Shown piece after piece: positions 39,357 through 53,300 of a stretch of 64,000 bases of DNA. This DNA comes from Eleginops maclovinus (lineage: Eukaryota; Chordata; Actinopteri; Perciformes; Eleginopidae). Within the stretch, counting starts at the first letter, position 1; each line of letters starts with the position of its first letter. The notes below the pieces were generated by a model. It ran no database searches. It worked only from the letters and a program-made list of their open reading frames with translations, and was not told the DNA's origin. The stretch spans positions 18,142,028-18,206,027 of the forward strand of contig NC_086356.1 of NCBI RefSeq assembly GCF_036324505.1. The letters run 5' to 3'. Made by a program: the position numbers and the translations under genes.

Positions 39357-39908
39357 CAGTGTTGTAGTACTCGAGTCCGACTCGTGAGCTAAATTTAGAG
39401 ACTCGTGACTTGACTTGGACTTGAGCACTAATGACTTGAACTCGGACTTGGACGTGCATTCGGACTCGCGATTACTCGAAAGGACTCGACGCCTATGAGC
39501 TGCGGGACCACAGTTATGTTTTTTTTAAGTGTAACAACACGGGGTTTCCCACACATAGACTTTACTTGGGCGGGCCGTCCTGTTATATTAACAGCCACCC
39601 AAGTGTATTTCGCGACCCATTTAGTATTTATTTTTTTAAATGTATCCGTCCGCGAGCACGACGCCAATCCGCGATCGATTAACTAGTGGACAATGATCTC
39701 CTCGCTCTATGCCTCCTGTGCCTGTTCGCTCTGCTATTGTGTCCCCCCCCCGGACTTGATCAACAGGGACTCGATTCGGACTTGACTTGGATGAGTAGTG
39801 GACTCGACTTGGACGTTTCTTTAATGACTTGGACTTGACTCGGACTTGAACGCTGGAGACTTAAACCTGGACATGGACTCGAGGCATAGTGACTTGACTA
39901 CAACACTG
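39357..39908. mobile_element. hAT-type non-autonomous transposon, 552 bp, with perfect 8-bp target duplication
   Basis: Left end CAGTGTTGTAGT and right end ACTACAACACTG are perfect 12-bp inverted repeats. They are flanked by exact 8-bp duplications GTAAGCCA at 39349-39356 and 39909-39916. The CAGTG tip and 8-bp duplication are diagnostic of hAT elements. Inside, both arms (about 39369-39490 and 39757-39900) are made of degenerate GACTCG/GACTTG hexamer units around a unique core with a C-run. No transposase frame is present. The intact duplication suggests a fairly recent insertion. Confidence 0.9.
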
Positions 39909-39916
39909 GTAAGCCA

Positions 39917-42900
39917 CCATGACTGCCAGAAACCTGCAGCACATGCTGGCATTGACTCTGCAACCATCTGGTCCTTTAGTGAAGGAATGCAGCCCAATTC
40001 ATTAGAAGGATATGGCAGCATATCTCATGATGGGAACACACACTCCTGAGATTGCATTCCAATAGAGCTGATTTGAAGAGGTGTACAAACACACAGAAAT
40101 AGCCATCAGTTCTGCAAGTCTCAAAGCAAAGCCAAAAGCACTATCTGAGGCAGATGGAAACAGCAGGAAAAAGAGAAGGCATAGCTGAAGATCATAAAGA
40201 TATCAAGATTGTTCCTTTAAGAGCAGCGAGGAATTACAAAGCAATGGCCAACTGGCTTATGCTGTTTCTTCTTGTCCAACATTTGTATGCACAAAACCAT
40301 ATGTCTGGCATCACAATCTTAAACACTACATTTTGAGACTTTTTTTTTTTTAATCGAACTGGCTTTCAGTGAAAGTTTTTATTTTTTTAGACAAATCTGA
40401 CTTAACTATATGTCAATTAAGTATTAAAATATTACTTGCTGTAGCTAGACAGGCTGGGTGTGTCCTTTTAAATAAACATTGAATTTATATGACTCAAGGG
40501 TCCTGCTGGTAGCCAAGTCACAATGATGAAATGATGTACACCAGTTGCATCATTATTCTGGAGGGACATGGTTTAGTTGGCATTGGTGATTGCCTATATG
40601 TGCCAATAATGCTTTACAATGTTAATTTCAAGATAAATTTATCAGGTGTTATGGGTAGCCCCATGTGGAAAAAGCAGAGCGGACATTGTTATGTAGAGAC
40701 TGAGGAATGGTTAAAATGTGCTTTTATACACTGAAACTTTGTATTGGAAAAATGTTATTTCACAGGTGAGTGAGCAGGACAGAAACGGTATTCTGCACAT
40801 CATTAGGTCAACATTTTAAAAAAGGGAGAGATCCAAGTGGTTTATAAACTTTAAATAACCATTTTAAATTCCTTTCTTCCCAAGAGTAATAAAGGAAGAC
40901 TGATACTTATCGTACCTGTGCAATAAATATGTAAGTTCAGCAGCCGCTTAGATTAGCTTAGCTTAGCTCAAAGACTAGAAGGAGGTGGAAACAACTTGCT
41001 GGATCCGTCTAAAAAATCTGCCCACTAAATAAGAACAACATTCCATTTGTTCACTTGCTTTAATGGACGATTGCAGTGAAATGACAATAATCGAATATGT
41101 CATGAGCAGCTAAAAGTGCTGGTATGTTTACATCTAAACAGAGTTCTTCCGCTTCCTGTTTCAGTACATGCAACAGCATAAATGACCGTAGTGCAATATT
41201 CCCTACCTACCAGTGCTTCTAAAGTTGTATGAAAAAGATGTGATACTGATCTTCTTAGTTAACCCTTGGCACAGAAGTAAGTTTTTCCAAAAATGACAAA
41301 CTGGTCCTTCATATATTGCGTTATGAATCAAATGGATCACATTGGAATATGTGAGTGAAAAGGTCAGGAAAGGAAATAATTGTAATACTTTCTGGTACAT
41401 TGTGGAAAACAGCTGTGTCTTGGTCTTAACTTTATCTATGCAGCTGTCTTCTTGGACTACTCACTGTGCTATGGTCAGTCTGTACTTTCTGCTCCACCGC
41501 CACCTAAATCACATTGTGATTATGTCTGCCACTTATGGCTTCAGTTCTTATCAGACTGAGGATGTACATAAAGGACAGAACAGCCGTGCAAAGCTAGGTT
41601 AAATAGTTTTGTCTTGTCAAATAGCATTACATTTTTAACTTGGACAACAGGTGACGTACTAAAAAAAACGCTTGGATCTGTCTGCATTTCTATATTTGTT
41701 TAGTGCCACAGTAGCTGCATTGGCTGCAGAGATGGCAATGTCGCTCAGCCCATCACTGTGGTGCTGAATGTTATATCTAACTAAATCTGTTGGATGAATG
41801 GCCATTTGATACCAGCATTCACCTTTGCACAAGGATCAACCCAACAAACGTTATTATTAGCATGAAGTTTCCTCTTGCGTGACTGTGACTTTTGTTGTGT
41901 TTTTAGTAAAATCTTTTGGAAACTCAGCTCAGTTGTGCTATGTATTGCGGAATGTTAGCGTTAGCATTAGCAGGTTAACCTTGCTTTGTATGTTTACATT
42001 TAGCTCAGGGCCAGTACAGCTCAGTGGGTAGCCAGTGTGGCTGTATATTTTAAGATCAGTTTGTATACCTTTTAATGTGAATCTTTTGCATGTATAAACA
42101 TACATATAAATAACAGACCAAGAAAGACCTAGAAACAACATCATCAAGACCATGTTTCCCTGATAAAGATATAAGATTCACGATGCAGAGAACCCACTGC
42201 CACTACATCCCTGGTAACAAGTCAGACAAGCCATTCAAGTGAATGACTTGAATGAAAACAACGAGTGCCACCTGTGCATGCTGCTTCTCTGATGAGAGAC
42301 ATAGATAGATAAAGAGAGAAAGAGGGGTCAGCTCAGAATTATCCAGGATGGTCTGTCTATATATACAAAGCACTCGCTATATTTAAAGTCTGTTGACACG
42401 GGACACATGTAAACCATCTCTCCTTTTACTGTTCTTCAGTCACTTTTCCCACCCCCCACCCAAATATATACTCAAACGCACATACACAGAAATGCTTGGT
42501 ATGTTTATAGCCCATGAATTCTTAAGGCACAGTCTTAAAGACAAATTTTCTTGTGCCTATGCATTCCCTTAAATATTGTATTCACATTTGCACAATAATG
42601 CTCCCTTTCTCTCCATTCCTTTACTTTTTTTTGTTTCGCTCTTTCATATACATTCAGTCCCACACACAGTTTGTTTGACAGGCCCATCTGCCACGAGTAG
42701 ATGTAACAAAGTGCTTCCTCTTCTTTGCCTCTGGGTAATTCAAACATTAAAGGATGAACATCCCCAGTTTAAAGTTCAATCAATCAATCAATCATTCTTG
42801 TGCCCTGGGGGTACCTCTCAGTGCTGCCCCGGTGTATCTGGTGCCTTATTCCCCACCTCAACAGAGACACAAGACATTTAGCTGGGTGGTCAGGATACTT

Positions 42901-43236
42901 AATGATTATTCTTATTCTGCAGAGCCTGGTGTGTATACCCTTTTGGCAGGGTAAAGCATCTTGTATGTACAGCCAAACAAACCAGTCTTTCCAGGGCTTT
43001 GCGGTCCTGTTCTGTTTTGTCCTTGTGTCAGGTGGTGATGATCCCCGTCAGGACACTCTTCATGGTGAAGGATTAGAATTTCTTCAGTATTTGAGGGGAA
43101 CCTTGGAATGCCTTGAGTCAGTATTCAGTGCACAGGTCAGGCAGTATACACCAAGGTAATTATCCTTGGCTTGTCCATCGTCCCCACCCAGGACCTGTTG
43201 ATTGTGAGGGATGCATGGTTCTTCTCTGATTCTTCC
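39917..43236. other. Intergenic, one dispersed repeat, no gene recognised
   Basis: At about 40950-41030 the blocks TTAGCTTAGCTTAGCTCAAA, GACTAGAAGGAGGTGGAAAC and CTGGATCCGTCTAAAAAATC resemble a common teleost repeat ('ttagcttagcataaagactggaaacaggggaaacagctagcctggctctgtccaaa'). A (CAAT)5 run occurs near 42778-42797. No exon is recognised. Confidence 0.5.
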
Positions 43237-43883
43237 TTAAAGGTCTCCTATTATGCTATATTTGAACAATATATTGTAGGGCAATATCTATACAAAACTT
43301 GTCTGTGAAGTGTTTTGCTCCAAATACCAAACAGATCACCCATTGTAGCATGCCTCATCCCCCTCTATTTCAGCCCTGTTCCTGAAGTGCTGATTCTTTA
43401 AATTTGAGCTGAGCTGAAGCTGGCCACGCCCCTTTGCAGCGTCATGCAGCTCTCTCTCCTCTGAGAAAGTTTTCTACCGGGAGAAACTCAGCTAAATGCT
43501 GCCGCGATTAAACCCCATACTATGTTCCAAACCACATCAAGTGGTATTTCTGAAACACTTCTCAGAGTTTACCGCTACAACAGAGACATTATATGTATTA
43601 TATATACAACAACTCTAAGTCCCTCCTGCAGACATCCTGCTGAACACACAGACACACAGAGGAGCTGCAGAGGGGATTCACCTCTCGAATGTATATGGGG
43701 GGCGATAGTTTGGGATTTGTCACGTGGGCGGGACGTTGCCAGGAGTTCAATGTAAAGCCAGCCACATTTCAGTTATGATGTCATAACAGAAGCAAATCTG
43801 GATCACCTTGTTTGTACCCCCGTTTTTAGAGATGTGGGTAAGGAGGAAAATAGAGAGGGTTGTATTTTCTGACACTTTGTGAG

Positions 43884-44062
43884 CAGTGATGGGCAAGTTA
43901 CTTCCAAAATGTAATACAGTACATATTACTTACATTATTACTGTCTCTGAAATGTAATGCATTACACTACTTTTGCATTACTTTGAGTTACTTTCACCAA
44001 AATAACCGCAAAGGTATGGCTTTAAATGCTAACATGTAGTTTATTGCAGCTCATTAATTAAA
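43884..44062. mobile_element. Truncated hAT-like fragment nested in the TTAA element
   Basis: Begins CAGTGATGGGCAAGTTACTT and continues with repeated TAATGCATTAC-type blocks, the usual 5' end of an abundant fish hAT-like repeat ('cagtgttgggcaagttacttttaaaaagtaat'). It interrupts the host element exactly after TTTGTGAG. No matching right end or second TTTGTGAG was found, so it is probably truncated and its right limit is uncertain; it may continue past the microsatellite to about 44480. Confidence 0.5.
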
Positions 44063-44242
<180 letters not shown>

Positions 44243-44782
44243 CCTGGCAGTAGGGCCTACATGCTGAAAATTAGGAAAAAAGCTAGAAATTAAACTCATG
44301 TTCCGTTTAAGTGGGCTGGATAATATGTGATACAGGTAACATTACGTCGCTGTTTGTTATTAATAACATGTTAGTGGAGCCTCTGTATGGCCCAGTAACC
44401 TGCTGTATATCAATGAGTCTCTATGGCAACGTAAGCTCACCTTATTATTGGTGTGTTAACGGAGATCATCATACAGTGTATAAAAACTTTACTCTTAGTC
44501 CCTCCTGCACAAATCCACCAACTGTATGTTGCGGACGATAGGTTGGGACGTGTCACGTGGGCGGGATGTTGCCAGGAGTTAAATGTAAAGCCAACCCACA
44601 TTTCGGTTGTGATGTCATAACAGAAGCAAATCTGGATCAGCTCGTTTGTACCCCCCGTTTTTAGAGATGTTGATAAAGAGGAAAAGAGAGAGGGTTGTAT
44701 TTTGTCTCCTCACACACCGGGGACACATACGCATGTATAAAAGACAGCAAAAAGTGCATTTCGCATAATAGGGGACCTTTAA

Positions 44783-47700
44783 GTCCACTTTCAGTCTTTG
44801 TGACGTTAAGGAACAGGTTGTTGTCATGACACAGGTGGGTTGGGTCCTCAAATTCTCTAAGGTAGGACTTTTCATACAGACTTGCAAACTTGAAAATGCC
44901 ATTGGGAGTCGAAAGAATCTAAAGAAGATGTGGATAGGGAGTAAAGTAGAGGCTCTGAAACGCAGCCCTGGGGTGCTCCCATGTTGAAAAATAAGCTATG
45001 TTTGCCCACCCTTTACCATCTGGTTTATGTCCACCATATGCAAAATGATGTGTTTTTTCCAAGGTCAGTGAGCATTGCTACAAGCGTGGACAGACTTACG
45101 GTAAGCGCCAACAATAGTCAATTAATGCGAGTGAGATAGGGTTGCATGTTGAATGTGTACTATCGTGTCTTTTTGATGTGTTGGGACAGATTAAGAACAA
45201 TTAGCACATTTGTCCTTTTCCTTGGTGTAATATGATCTAGATTCTGGTGGTTAATGGTTGCAAACGCTAGCAAACTTTCTATACATACGGTTTAGTACTC
45301 AGTGGGTTTTACTGACTGTGGCTTTTCTCTGCTTGTGCTACTGTTACACCACATCTGAGCATTTCTTCCATAATTACTACTTGTGTCTAAAGTGACTGCT
45401 GTTCCGCAAAAAAATTACATACTATTGCTTTAACATAACTTAATATACCATGACATAACTTGCCTTTCATGTGACATTTTAAAGACAATAGAGAAGGGAA
45501 ATAAGGGTAAAGAGAGAGATTTGTCAATTACTGTTTATGTTATGCATGCACTTTAACAACCCATAACACAACTGTTAAACCTCTTAGATGATCTCATGGG
45601 GTGACATCACAGCATCACCTTGGTGAGCCCTTCTCATTTCAGCTACCACAACATACTTTAACAAACACGGCTGTAACAACGCTCTGCCAAACATCATCAT
45701 CATGGGACTAACATGCAGACGACACAGCAGCAACATACCAGACAGCCTTTCATGTCATGACATCACCATGCTTTCTTCACCCCAGTGCCACACTGTTAAT
45801 GTGTAATGAAGTGTAAATGGTGATAGTCACGCATGTTGGACTTGAACTCAGTGACATTTGAAACTATCACGATTTAGTTAAATGCTCAAGTGTTGAGAAA
45901 TATTCCTTTAATTACGTTCTTCTGGACGTGGTTTGAAACAGAAAAGAAAGATAAGATAATGCTGTGTTTGACTACTCTGAGGTTATACCGTCATTGTTCA
46001 ATAAAATAAAATTAATATGGAGGGAGGAGGTGGGTTTGGGCGGTGCTTCTGAGCCATGACTGGTAACTCCAGCTTGCAGACACAGTAGATGAAGGTGGAG
46101 CTCATTGTTGGAAAGGCAGCTTTGTCAGAATAACTCCACCTCCTTCTCTGCTCCCTCCCCCCTCCCAATGCACGCACAGATACTGTTTTCCTATATTTTC
46201 TCCACAGCCTATCATGTAATAGTAGAAACATATGCGCAGTGGTGTGCTGACATGTGCGCAAGCCCTGGGTCCACAGGGAGGGTGAGGGATACATGGTGCA
46301 CTGAAAAAATACTATTAATTCTTCTTTCCTTCTTTCTTACTGTTTTCCCATTAGTTTCCTCTCTACTGTGTTGTTCTTTTCCCATTTGACTTGGTGCATA
46401 ATTTCCCCCACATTTCTCTCCCAAGTTCTAACTTGTTCCATATGCAACTGAACTTTACGATCTCCACTTCAGGGTCTAATTTCTTCTGGCCTGTCATATT
46501 CTGTTTTGTTTTGATTCTTTTGCTATTTAGCAGTCTTGATGCATCTTCTTGTGTGTTGAGACAAGTCGCACTAAGACTAAGACAGAAATATGTTTTTAAA
46601 GAGAACCAAAGTCCTTGACAGCTGCACACTTTCCTTGGCTTTTACTTTTGAGCAAATTCCATCCCACCCTTTTGCATCACTGACTGCTCCGTCTGCTCAC
46701 GTTCTCACAGCTCCCACGTTTTCTCTTCCCGTCACTTTTTTCTCCTCCCTCCCTCCTTTCTCTTCCTCCTCTTAAGAAGCTTCTCTCATTTCTCCCCTCC
46801 CTTTTTTTCCCTACTTTATGACCCTTCCTTCAATACCCTCTTCTCTCTCCTCTCTTTTGTAACTTCTCTGCATTTTATTTTCCATCCCTATTGTTGCTCT
46901 GTAACCCTTCCTGAAGGTTAGTTTTGCTTCCATTTCTGTCTTGGATGACAAGATTGTCATTTACTGTGACTGTGGTTCCAATATCCTGACATCAGCTTGA
47001 TTTGAACCACTCAGGGTGAAGCGTGGTGTGACGGTGACTAACGTAAAACAAGAAGGGAACGGATATCAACTCTCAAGAATGGGTCCAACATACTTTAAGA
47101 GGTCTTCAATCAGTTAGAGTAGTGCCTGTCACAGGTTTGTCTGACATAGCGAGATTGTGGCTCATTTTCTTCTTCATGAATGTATACTATGGCTGGGTGG
47201 GTGAGTACGTAAAAGGGAGGATGACTCTGGTCTCAGGGATAAGAAACAGACCTACCCCCTGCTTGTTCCAAGGGGGAATGTAAACAGCAGTATTGTACAA
47301 GTCTATTATTTTTTCAAGACTTCCTCGTAATGAAGCTTAATATGGTAGTAGTGAGAAAAATTCCCATGATACCATCTGTTTGTATGTGTAGTATAGGTCC
47401 TTAGATTTTGTCAAGAACCAGTCATCCAATCGCCTTTAAAGTTGGTGGGGGATTTGTTGAGGACCCAAGGAAGTGCAGCATTGTGGTTAGGGTTGGGATT
47501 CTTTTGAGATCTATTGAGAACATTAATTCCTACCAACTGTAACACAGGGTTAGAGCTAGGGTTCAAGTCTTTACTATATGTATGAAAATCCAGATATGAT
47601 ATGTTTTAAATACGATTGTGAAATGAAAATGCATGGTGTAACTGAATTGAATGATTATAAGTGCTCATTCTGATTCTAGCAAAAGCATTTATTCGACTTG

Positions 47701-50282
47701 AGAACCATAATGCTTTAGTAAATATGAATTATATGGAATACAATTTAGAATGTAAGTAGTTTTCAGGGGCTTTAAGATATAGTCTACATCTAGGAGAGAA
47801 GAACCATCCTCTATCCATAGGGACAGTTTTAAAATGTAGCAAATAACAAGGGAACACCACAAAGGGTTGAATTGTTGTTATGACAACTACTTATAGCTCC
47901 TAGAGTCAAAACGAGAATCTAAATCACGATCTTGTGGATGCTCATCTTTAACACTGTTCTAGAGCTGTGGTCAGAGTAGATGGATGTGGCCAGGATTTGG
48001 CCTGTTAAGTTTTGAGCCACAGCTTTTGGTAGGTGACTCTCAATTAAGGTGTCAGGTGATATCAAATTATAGTTGACTTATGGAAACACCAGGCCTGCCA
48101 ACAACATTTCTTTTTAGGTGGGTCTGACCAAAGCTTTAAAAAGATCATGTGAAAGTCTCTTCACTCACACAGCAGAAGCCGTGAGTGAAGAGACATTACA
48201 TTATCATGTGTCAGAAGACTCCCCTTTCATCTGGATTGATGGGGATGTTTGTTTTAAAATTGACTTAAGTCTATCTAGTTCTGCCCCATAAAAGCCTAAT
48301 GTCACGGCAGAGCAAGTCCACACCTTCCTCTGCTCCCTTCCAAAGTTTACGAGGACTTTAAGGCAGTTCTGCAAAAAGTGTCATGTTCAAAATTCAAAGC
48401 AGTTGCCTTGCATAAAAATAAAAAAATTCCCTTACTTTTTTTCGGCCACTGCTGACAAAAGTACATTTTGGTTTTTCTAGGTTTTTTACTGAGGTTTTTT
48501 TGGGAATCCTGTATTTAGCAGAAACTCTCTTGAAGGGGTGTGATTACCTTGCAAAAAATGTCTTCCATGATTCAGCAAGTTGGTACTTTTCCATTAACAA
48601 TCCAGTTTTAGTGGTCAGATGCAATCTTCCAATAAAATAAACTGGAATACATATCAGTCAGCCATGGCTTCATGGAACATGCTTTCACTTTAATTACCCA
48701 AACCCTGTCAAATGTTCAAAATCTGTGCAATTTTGTTTCTCATTTACCCCACTCGCAAACTGTGATGTGAGGTGATAGGCATCTCTTGGCAACATTTCCT
48801 CCGTATTGGTTTTCAGTGATGTGGGTTGTAAGAGGCATGTTTTGCCCTGACTGTGAATTCTTCCAAGCTCAAGGAAACGCTCTTTCCCTTAATGAGCCTC
48901 AACTTCAGCTGCCTTTTTTTATAGCAAGCCGTAAAGCCAAACAATGCATCTTTCTTGTAAAAAACATAGGCCTCGGTTCAATTTGTGTTAGGCTATAACA
49001 AGGAAAAGGATTTGGGGTTTGACTATTACATTTCCAAAATGCTGAAGATACATTATTATGTTCCTGTCAAAAGAAGATCCCCCCCTCACTGATGGCTTCA
49101 AGTTGTTGTGTTTTTATCTGTCTGCAATTACTTTCTAACAATTTATACTTTATCCTCCTCTTTGGTTTGGCAAACAACAGACTTTTCTTAAATAGCATCA
49201 TCTGGTTTTTGACAACCATGGCTAAATACTATGCTCTTTGGACTGGGTCTCTCTCTTTTTACTCCAATCCTCTTTCAAAAAATCGATTCCTAACATACAT
49301 GTGCACACATTGACGTTTTCAAAAGTTTCCTCATCCACACTTAAATGATTTTCTCAATGTCTCAGAATTCTGTGGTGCTTTCTGTAAATAGAGAGACATT
49401 CATTCATTGCTGAATATATGGACATCTTTGTCATAGTGCAAGATGTTTTTGTACCCAAAAAAAGAGTCAGTAAAAAAGCCTACTCAATACAGGATAAAAT
49501 GCACAGTGGTCAAAGATGAGGCTACTTTGGAAAGAAAGGGGGATAGTAATGATGGAGGGTCCCACAGGAGGACAGGAAGCTGGTAGTGGGGTTCAGGGCT
49601 GAGAGGGTCAGGGGGCTGAAAGGCCTTGTTTACAGACTCGACAGTCTGCTAAAGACATCAGGGCCCTCTCCCTCAACACTCCCAGGAACTCTCATGCATA
49701 GTCTCAGTCATGCCAAAACAGATTAATGCTCTGACACACTCATAGACAAGAAAAAGTCATGTAGCAAAGAACAGTCTCTCTTACAAATTTCCACACACTG
49801 TAAATTATTTGGAATACAATTCTTAGATATGGAGATATGCAGACCGTCATTTGTATACCCAATCGGCTTATGGGAGAGTGCTGATGTGGATGTTTTGCCT
49901 GGAAGAGATGCTTTGCAGTTGAGTCATCCCAGGCAAAAGGAGCAATACTCTGGGCAGGCTGGGCGTGTCTGACCCCTCCCCCCTTCTCCCCCAAGCGTCC
50001 TCCTTCCTATCGGATTTACACCATGTTTCCAGAGGGACTCCTACCTTATACGCTGGATGCTACCCCTCCTGGGAGGTCAACCCAAATCGTCACGAAGAGT
50101 GGGCCCCCCAGTGGGATGTTGGCTCTGTGGAACTCGAGAGGGTCTTCACTCTGAGAGGAAGTTGACCATTGGTTGATTCTGGAAACAGCCGACAGGTGTG
50201 GGTCTGTTCCAAATAAACTCCCTCAAGCAGGGCTAGGGACCCCCAGAGGAGCCCTGACACCCTCACATGTGTGTTTCTGCAG

Positions 50283-50283
<1 letters not shown>
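44783..50283. other. Intergenic, no gene recognised
   Basis: It contains a pyrimidine-rich tract at 46728-46861 and a perfect 14-bp hairpin at 48155-48194. Open frames at 45998-46629 are overlapping and antiparallel, with no domain. Nothing resembles an exon of a known gene. Confidence 0.5.
48155..48194. other. Perfect 14-bp inverted repeat with 12-nt loop
   Basis: GTCTCTTCACTCAC at 48155-48168 is followed by a 12-base spacer and its exact reverse complement at 48181-48194. No T-run follows and the flanks do not extend the pairing cleanly, though short CATG matches occur on both sides. It could be a small mobile-element relic, a cruciform or a short RNA hairpin if transcribed. Function not known. 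Confidence 0.6.

Positions 50284-50362
<79 letters not shown>
50284..50362. repeat. (CA)n microsatellite, 79 bp
   Basis: Uninterrupted CA units. Several open frames on both strands that run through it (poly-Thr/His, poly-Val/Cys) are artefacts. Confidence 0.97.
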
Positions 50363-50365
<3 letters not shown>

Positions 50366-53300
50366 AAGGCCAGCTGGGTGGCCTGCTGTTTACTGAAACA
50401 ACAGGAAACATCACGGCTGTCAACATTTTCAGCATTCTGTTTGTTTATTTCTGTATTTTTTTGCATCAGCCTCACTTTTAAAGAGACAGTCCACCAAAAG
50501 AAGAAGAAGACATTATTGCTCACTTACCCAGCAATGCAGACTTTGAGCTGCTCAAAGCATTGCAAGATTGCATTAAAAAAATTCAAAGTGCTTTTCCAGC
50601 AACAGTGTCCCCAGTACTTGGAATGCACCCTTTAAAGCCTCAGTGATCCTTTAAAGTATTGGCAGGCGGACGGTTTTCCATCTCCAAGAGGCCCCTAAAG
50701 TTCTCCCTGCAGCAGGCTTTCTCCAATCTACGCCATTTTTCAATTTGATTTTAACAAAGTCTTGCATAAGATCCTAAAATCTTGAAGAATGTATGCTTTG
50801 CTTGCATGTATAAGTGCATGTTTATATACAATCTCCATGTGAAGAATGGGATTTGTGTGCTTAAGTAAAATACTGCAGAGATTTTTTTTTTTTTAAGTTT
50901 TTTGAAAGGAACAGTGACTAGCCCATTTACAGTTCAGTGCACACTGAGAACACACTGATATTGTCCTTTAACAAAAGAGTCTTGTATTTATTATTGTCAA
51001 CAGATCCCACAAAAAAAAAACCTGAAACCAACAATAAATTGATCGAATTACCAAGTATTGCATGTGCGTGCATCTCCACAAAACTCCATTGCGGTCGAAA
51101 AACTATTAAAAACACATCAATGAGTCACTCATTAAACGGAATCCTCTACAACATTGAACAAAGGCATTGTAGTTTATTTTGAGTCGACCATTATGCTGCA
51201 ATAACCAAATTGGAACAGATACTCTTGTTACCACAAACTGAATATGTCTGTTTTCTGTCAGTTAACATCTGACATGCTAAGTTGCTGCTAAAAACGGGCC
51301 TAGCAAAACCAGAACCTGTAAGGGTTTAAAACAGTGCTCCATTTGATGTGTATTGTGAACATTGATAATGAAGTGGTGTCAATGATGAATATAATTATTG
51401 AGAAAACATCTCCTGGCTAAGATCACACTTATTTACTTTAATAACCTTTGGTTGAAGCCAGGAAAGCTGTTTCGAGTGTGGTATGTTAAGGTAAGCCAAT
51501 TTTCTGCCAGCAAGAAGGTATTTATGTGGTCTTGATCTCTTGTTAGAAAGTAAAAATGTGTCCTCCTCAAAATATTAACCTATTTAACGCAGGCCCTCAT
51601 TCCCACCTTCTTCCATATCACTTGTGCATTAAAAACCAAAGCTGTCTTCCAAGTTTTCATGTTATTTGGTTCTCTTCTGACAAAAATTCAAGGGATGAAA
51701 TGCATCTTTCAAATTGTTTCGCTATTTTTCTGGCCACCCACATTCTTCTTCCCTTTCTGCATTTTCTCTGCCATTCAATACCTTTTCCATCCCTCTGCAG
51801 TTTTCATTCCCCTCCTCCCCATCTGCTTTACTCCTCCTCCTCTCTCCCTTCTCCTTGCCTCCATGTGTAGATGGCGGGTGTGAGGGGGTTTGGGATGGTG
51901 GGAAAGCTGCTTGTAGGAAGTTTTTTTCCCCATCTATGTTAACGTGTTCACCGGCTGGACAGCACATTCTTTCCACCTCTGTCGGCCTCGCGGGTCAAGC
52001 AGAACCATACCTCCTCCTCCTCTTCTTCCTCTCTCTCTTGCTCCCCCCTTCTCTCCCGTGGTTAATACACTGATCTGACTCTGCTAAGCTGCTGAAGTGG
52101 GAGCCTCAGATGTAGTGGAGGGGGGGTGGGCAGACATTTTCAGATTGAATCACACTTTCCAGCGGTTTCCCCCTCCTGTGTTTTTCAGGTGCTCTCTCTG
52201 CGAAAGAGTTAAGAAAAAAATGTAAAAAGAGGAAAGGGCTTTAAATATAAACATATGTGGCTCACCAGTAACGTGAGGGTTTCCATTCCAGACACTTGAT
52301 TTATGTCTGCCAGCTAAAACACAAGACACAGGATAAAGAGGAGTGGGTGGAAGAGATAGACGTGGCCAGAATGGAAAGACTGAGGATGGAGGAGAAGATG
52401 GAGAATCCTCATTGGATAAGTCTCTTTTTGTCTCACACACACATGCTCAAATAGTGAGACATGACAGCAAATGAGCTTCTCACAGCTGAGCAGTCATTAA
52501 GACAAGATCTGGAGACTGTTGACCGTCTCCGTTGTTAACATCTTTGAACATCTGTGGAGTCTACGCTGCCAGTTTGTTTACTTTACGAAGTAGGATAATG
52601 CATTGTGTTTCTCGTCACCACAAAACAAACTGCAGGACTAAAGCCATCTTGGTGAATAGAGCCGTACTGTACAGTGTGACCGAAGTGAAGTGCTACAGGA
52701 GTGACTTATAGGGTACTTAGGGAGATATTTCCCTCATTGTGGGTTGTAGCTTTCTCAGTCCCAGAAATCACCAAAATGTACTCAAGCACAGACACTGACT
52801 AATCCTGACATGAGACGATCCAACAGCTGCCGCATAGAAACAAATGAGAACAAATCTGGACGCTAGCTAAAATGGGAGTGGCTACTGAAACCACCTCTTG
52901 TTCTGTGGTGCGTTTGACATCTTCATGAAATGGTTTAGATTATGTTTTTGGAAAGGGGGTGAGCTGGTTATGAATCTGTGATGGCAACAGAGTGAGGTCA
53001 ACATTTGAGGAAATTGATACATCAACCTGGAGGAGCGTATCATCCCCAGGGAGGCTTGTGAAACAAATACACTCACACCTCAGTCAAGAACAAGTTTATT
53101 TAATTTAATGTACAGTGAGTTAAACAGACTTGGAGGAGCCGGGAGGAAGAGCTGTGGGGCATAAATGTCAACACCGGGTTGAAGATGGTGTTTTTTGTAG
53201 GTTAAAGGGTCAGTGACTTAGTGTGGAGAAGATCATGCTGATATCTGTGGTAACTTAAAACTCTCTACACACACATGGCCTAAACCTGAGGAAGGTATAA

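Noticed and set aside
42800..43159. 119-codon plus-strand frame
   Set aside because: Cys/Trp-rich random-looking translation with three overlapping alternatives; ends beside a transposon; no recognised family.
50090..50635. Several open frames of 70-122 codons rich in Val-Cys or Thr-His
   Set aside because: They simply translate the (CA)n array at 50284-50362 on both strands; no domain and no splice context.
51556..52073. Overlapping frames of 74-119 codons
   Set aside because: CT-rich sequence gives Leu/Ser/Pro/Phe-rich translations in all three frames, typical of low complexity rather than coding.
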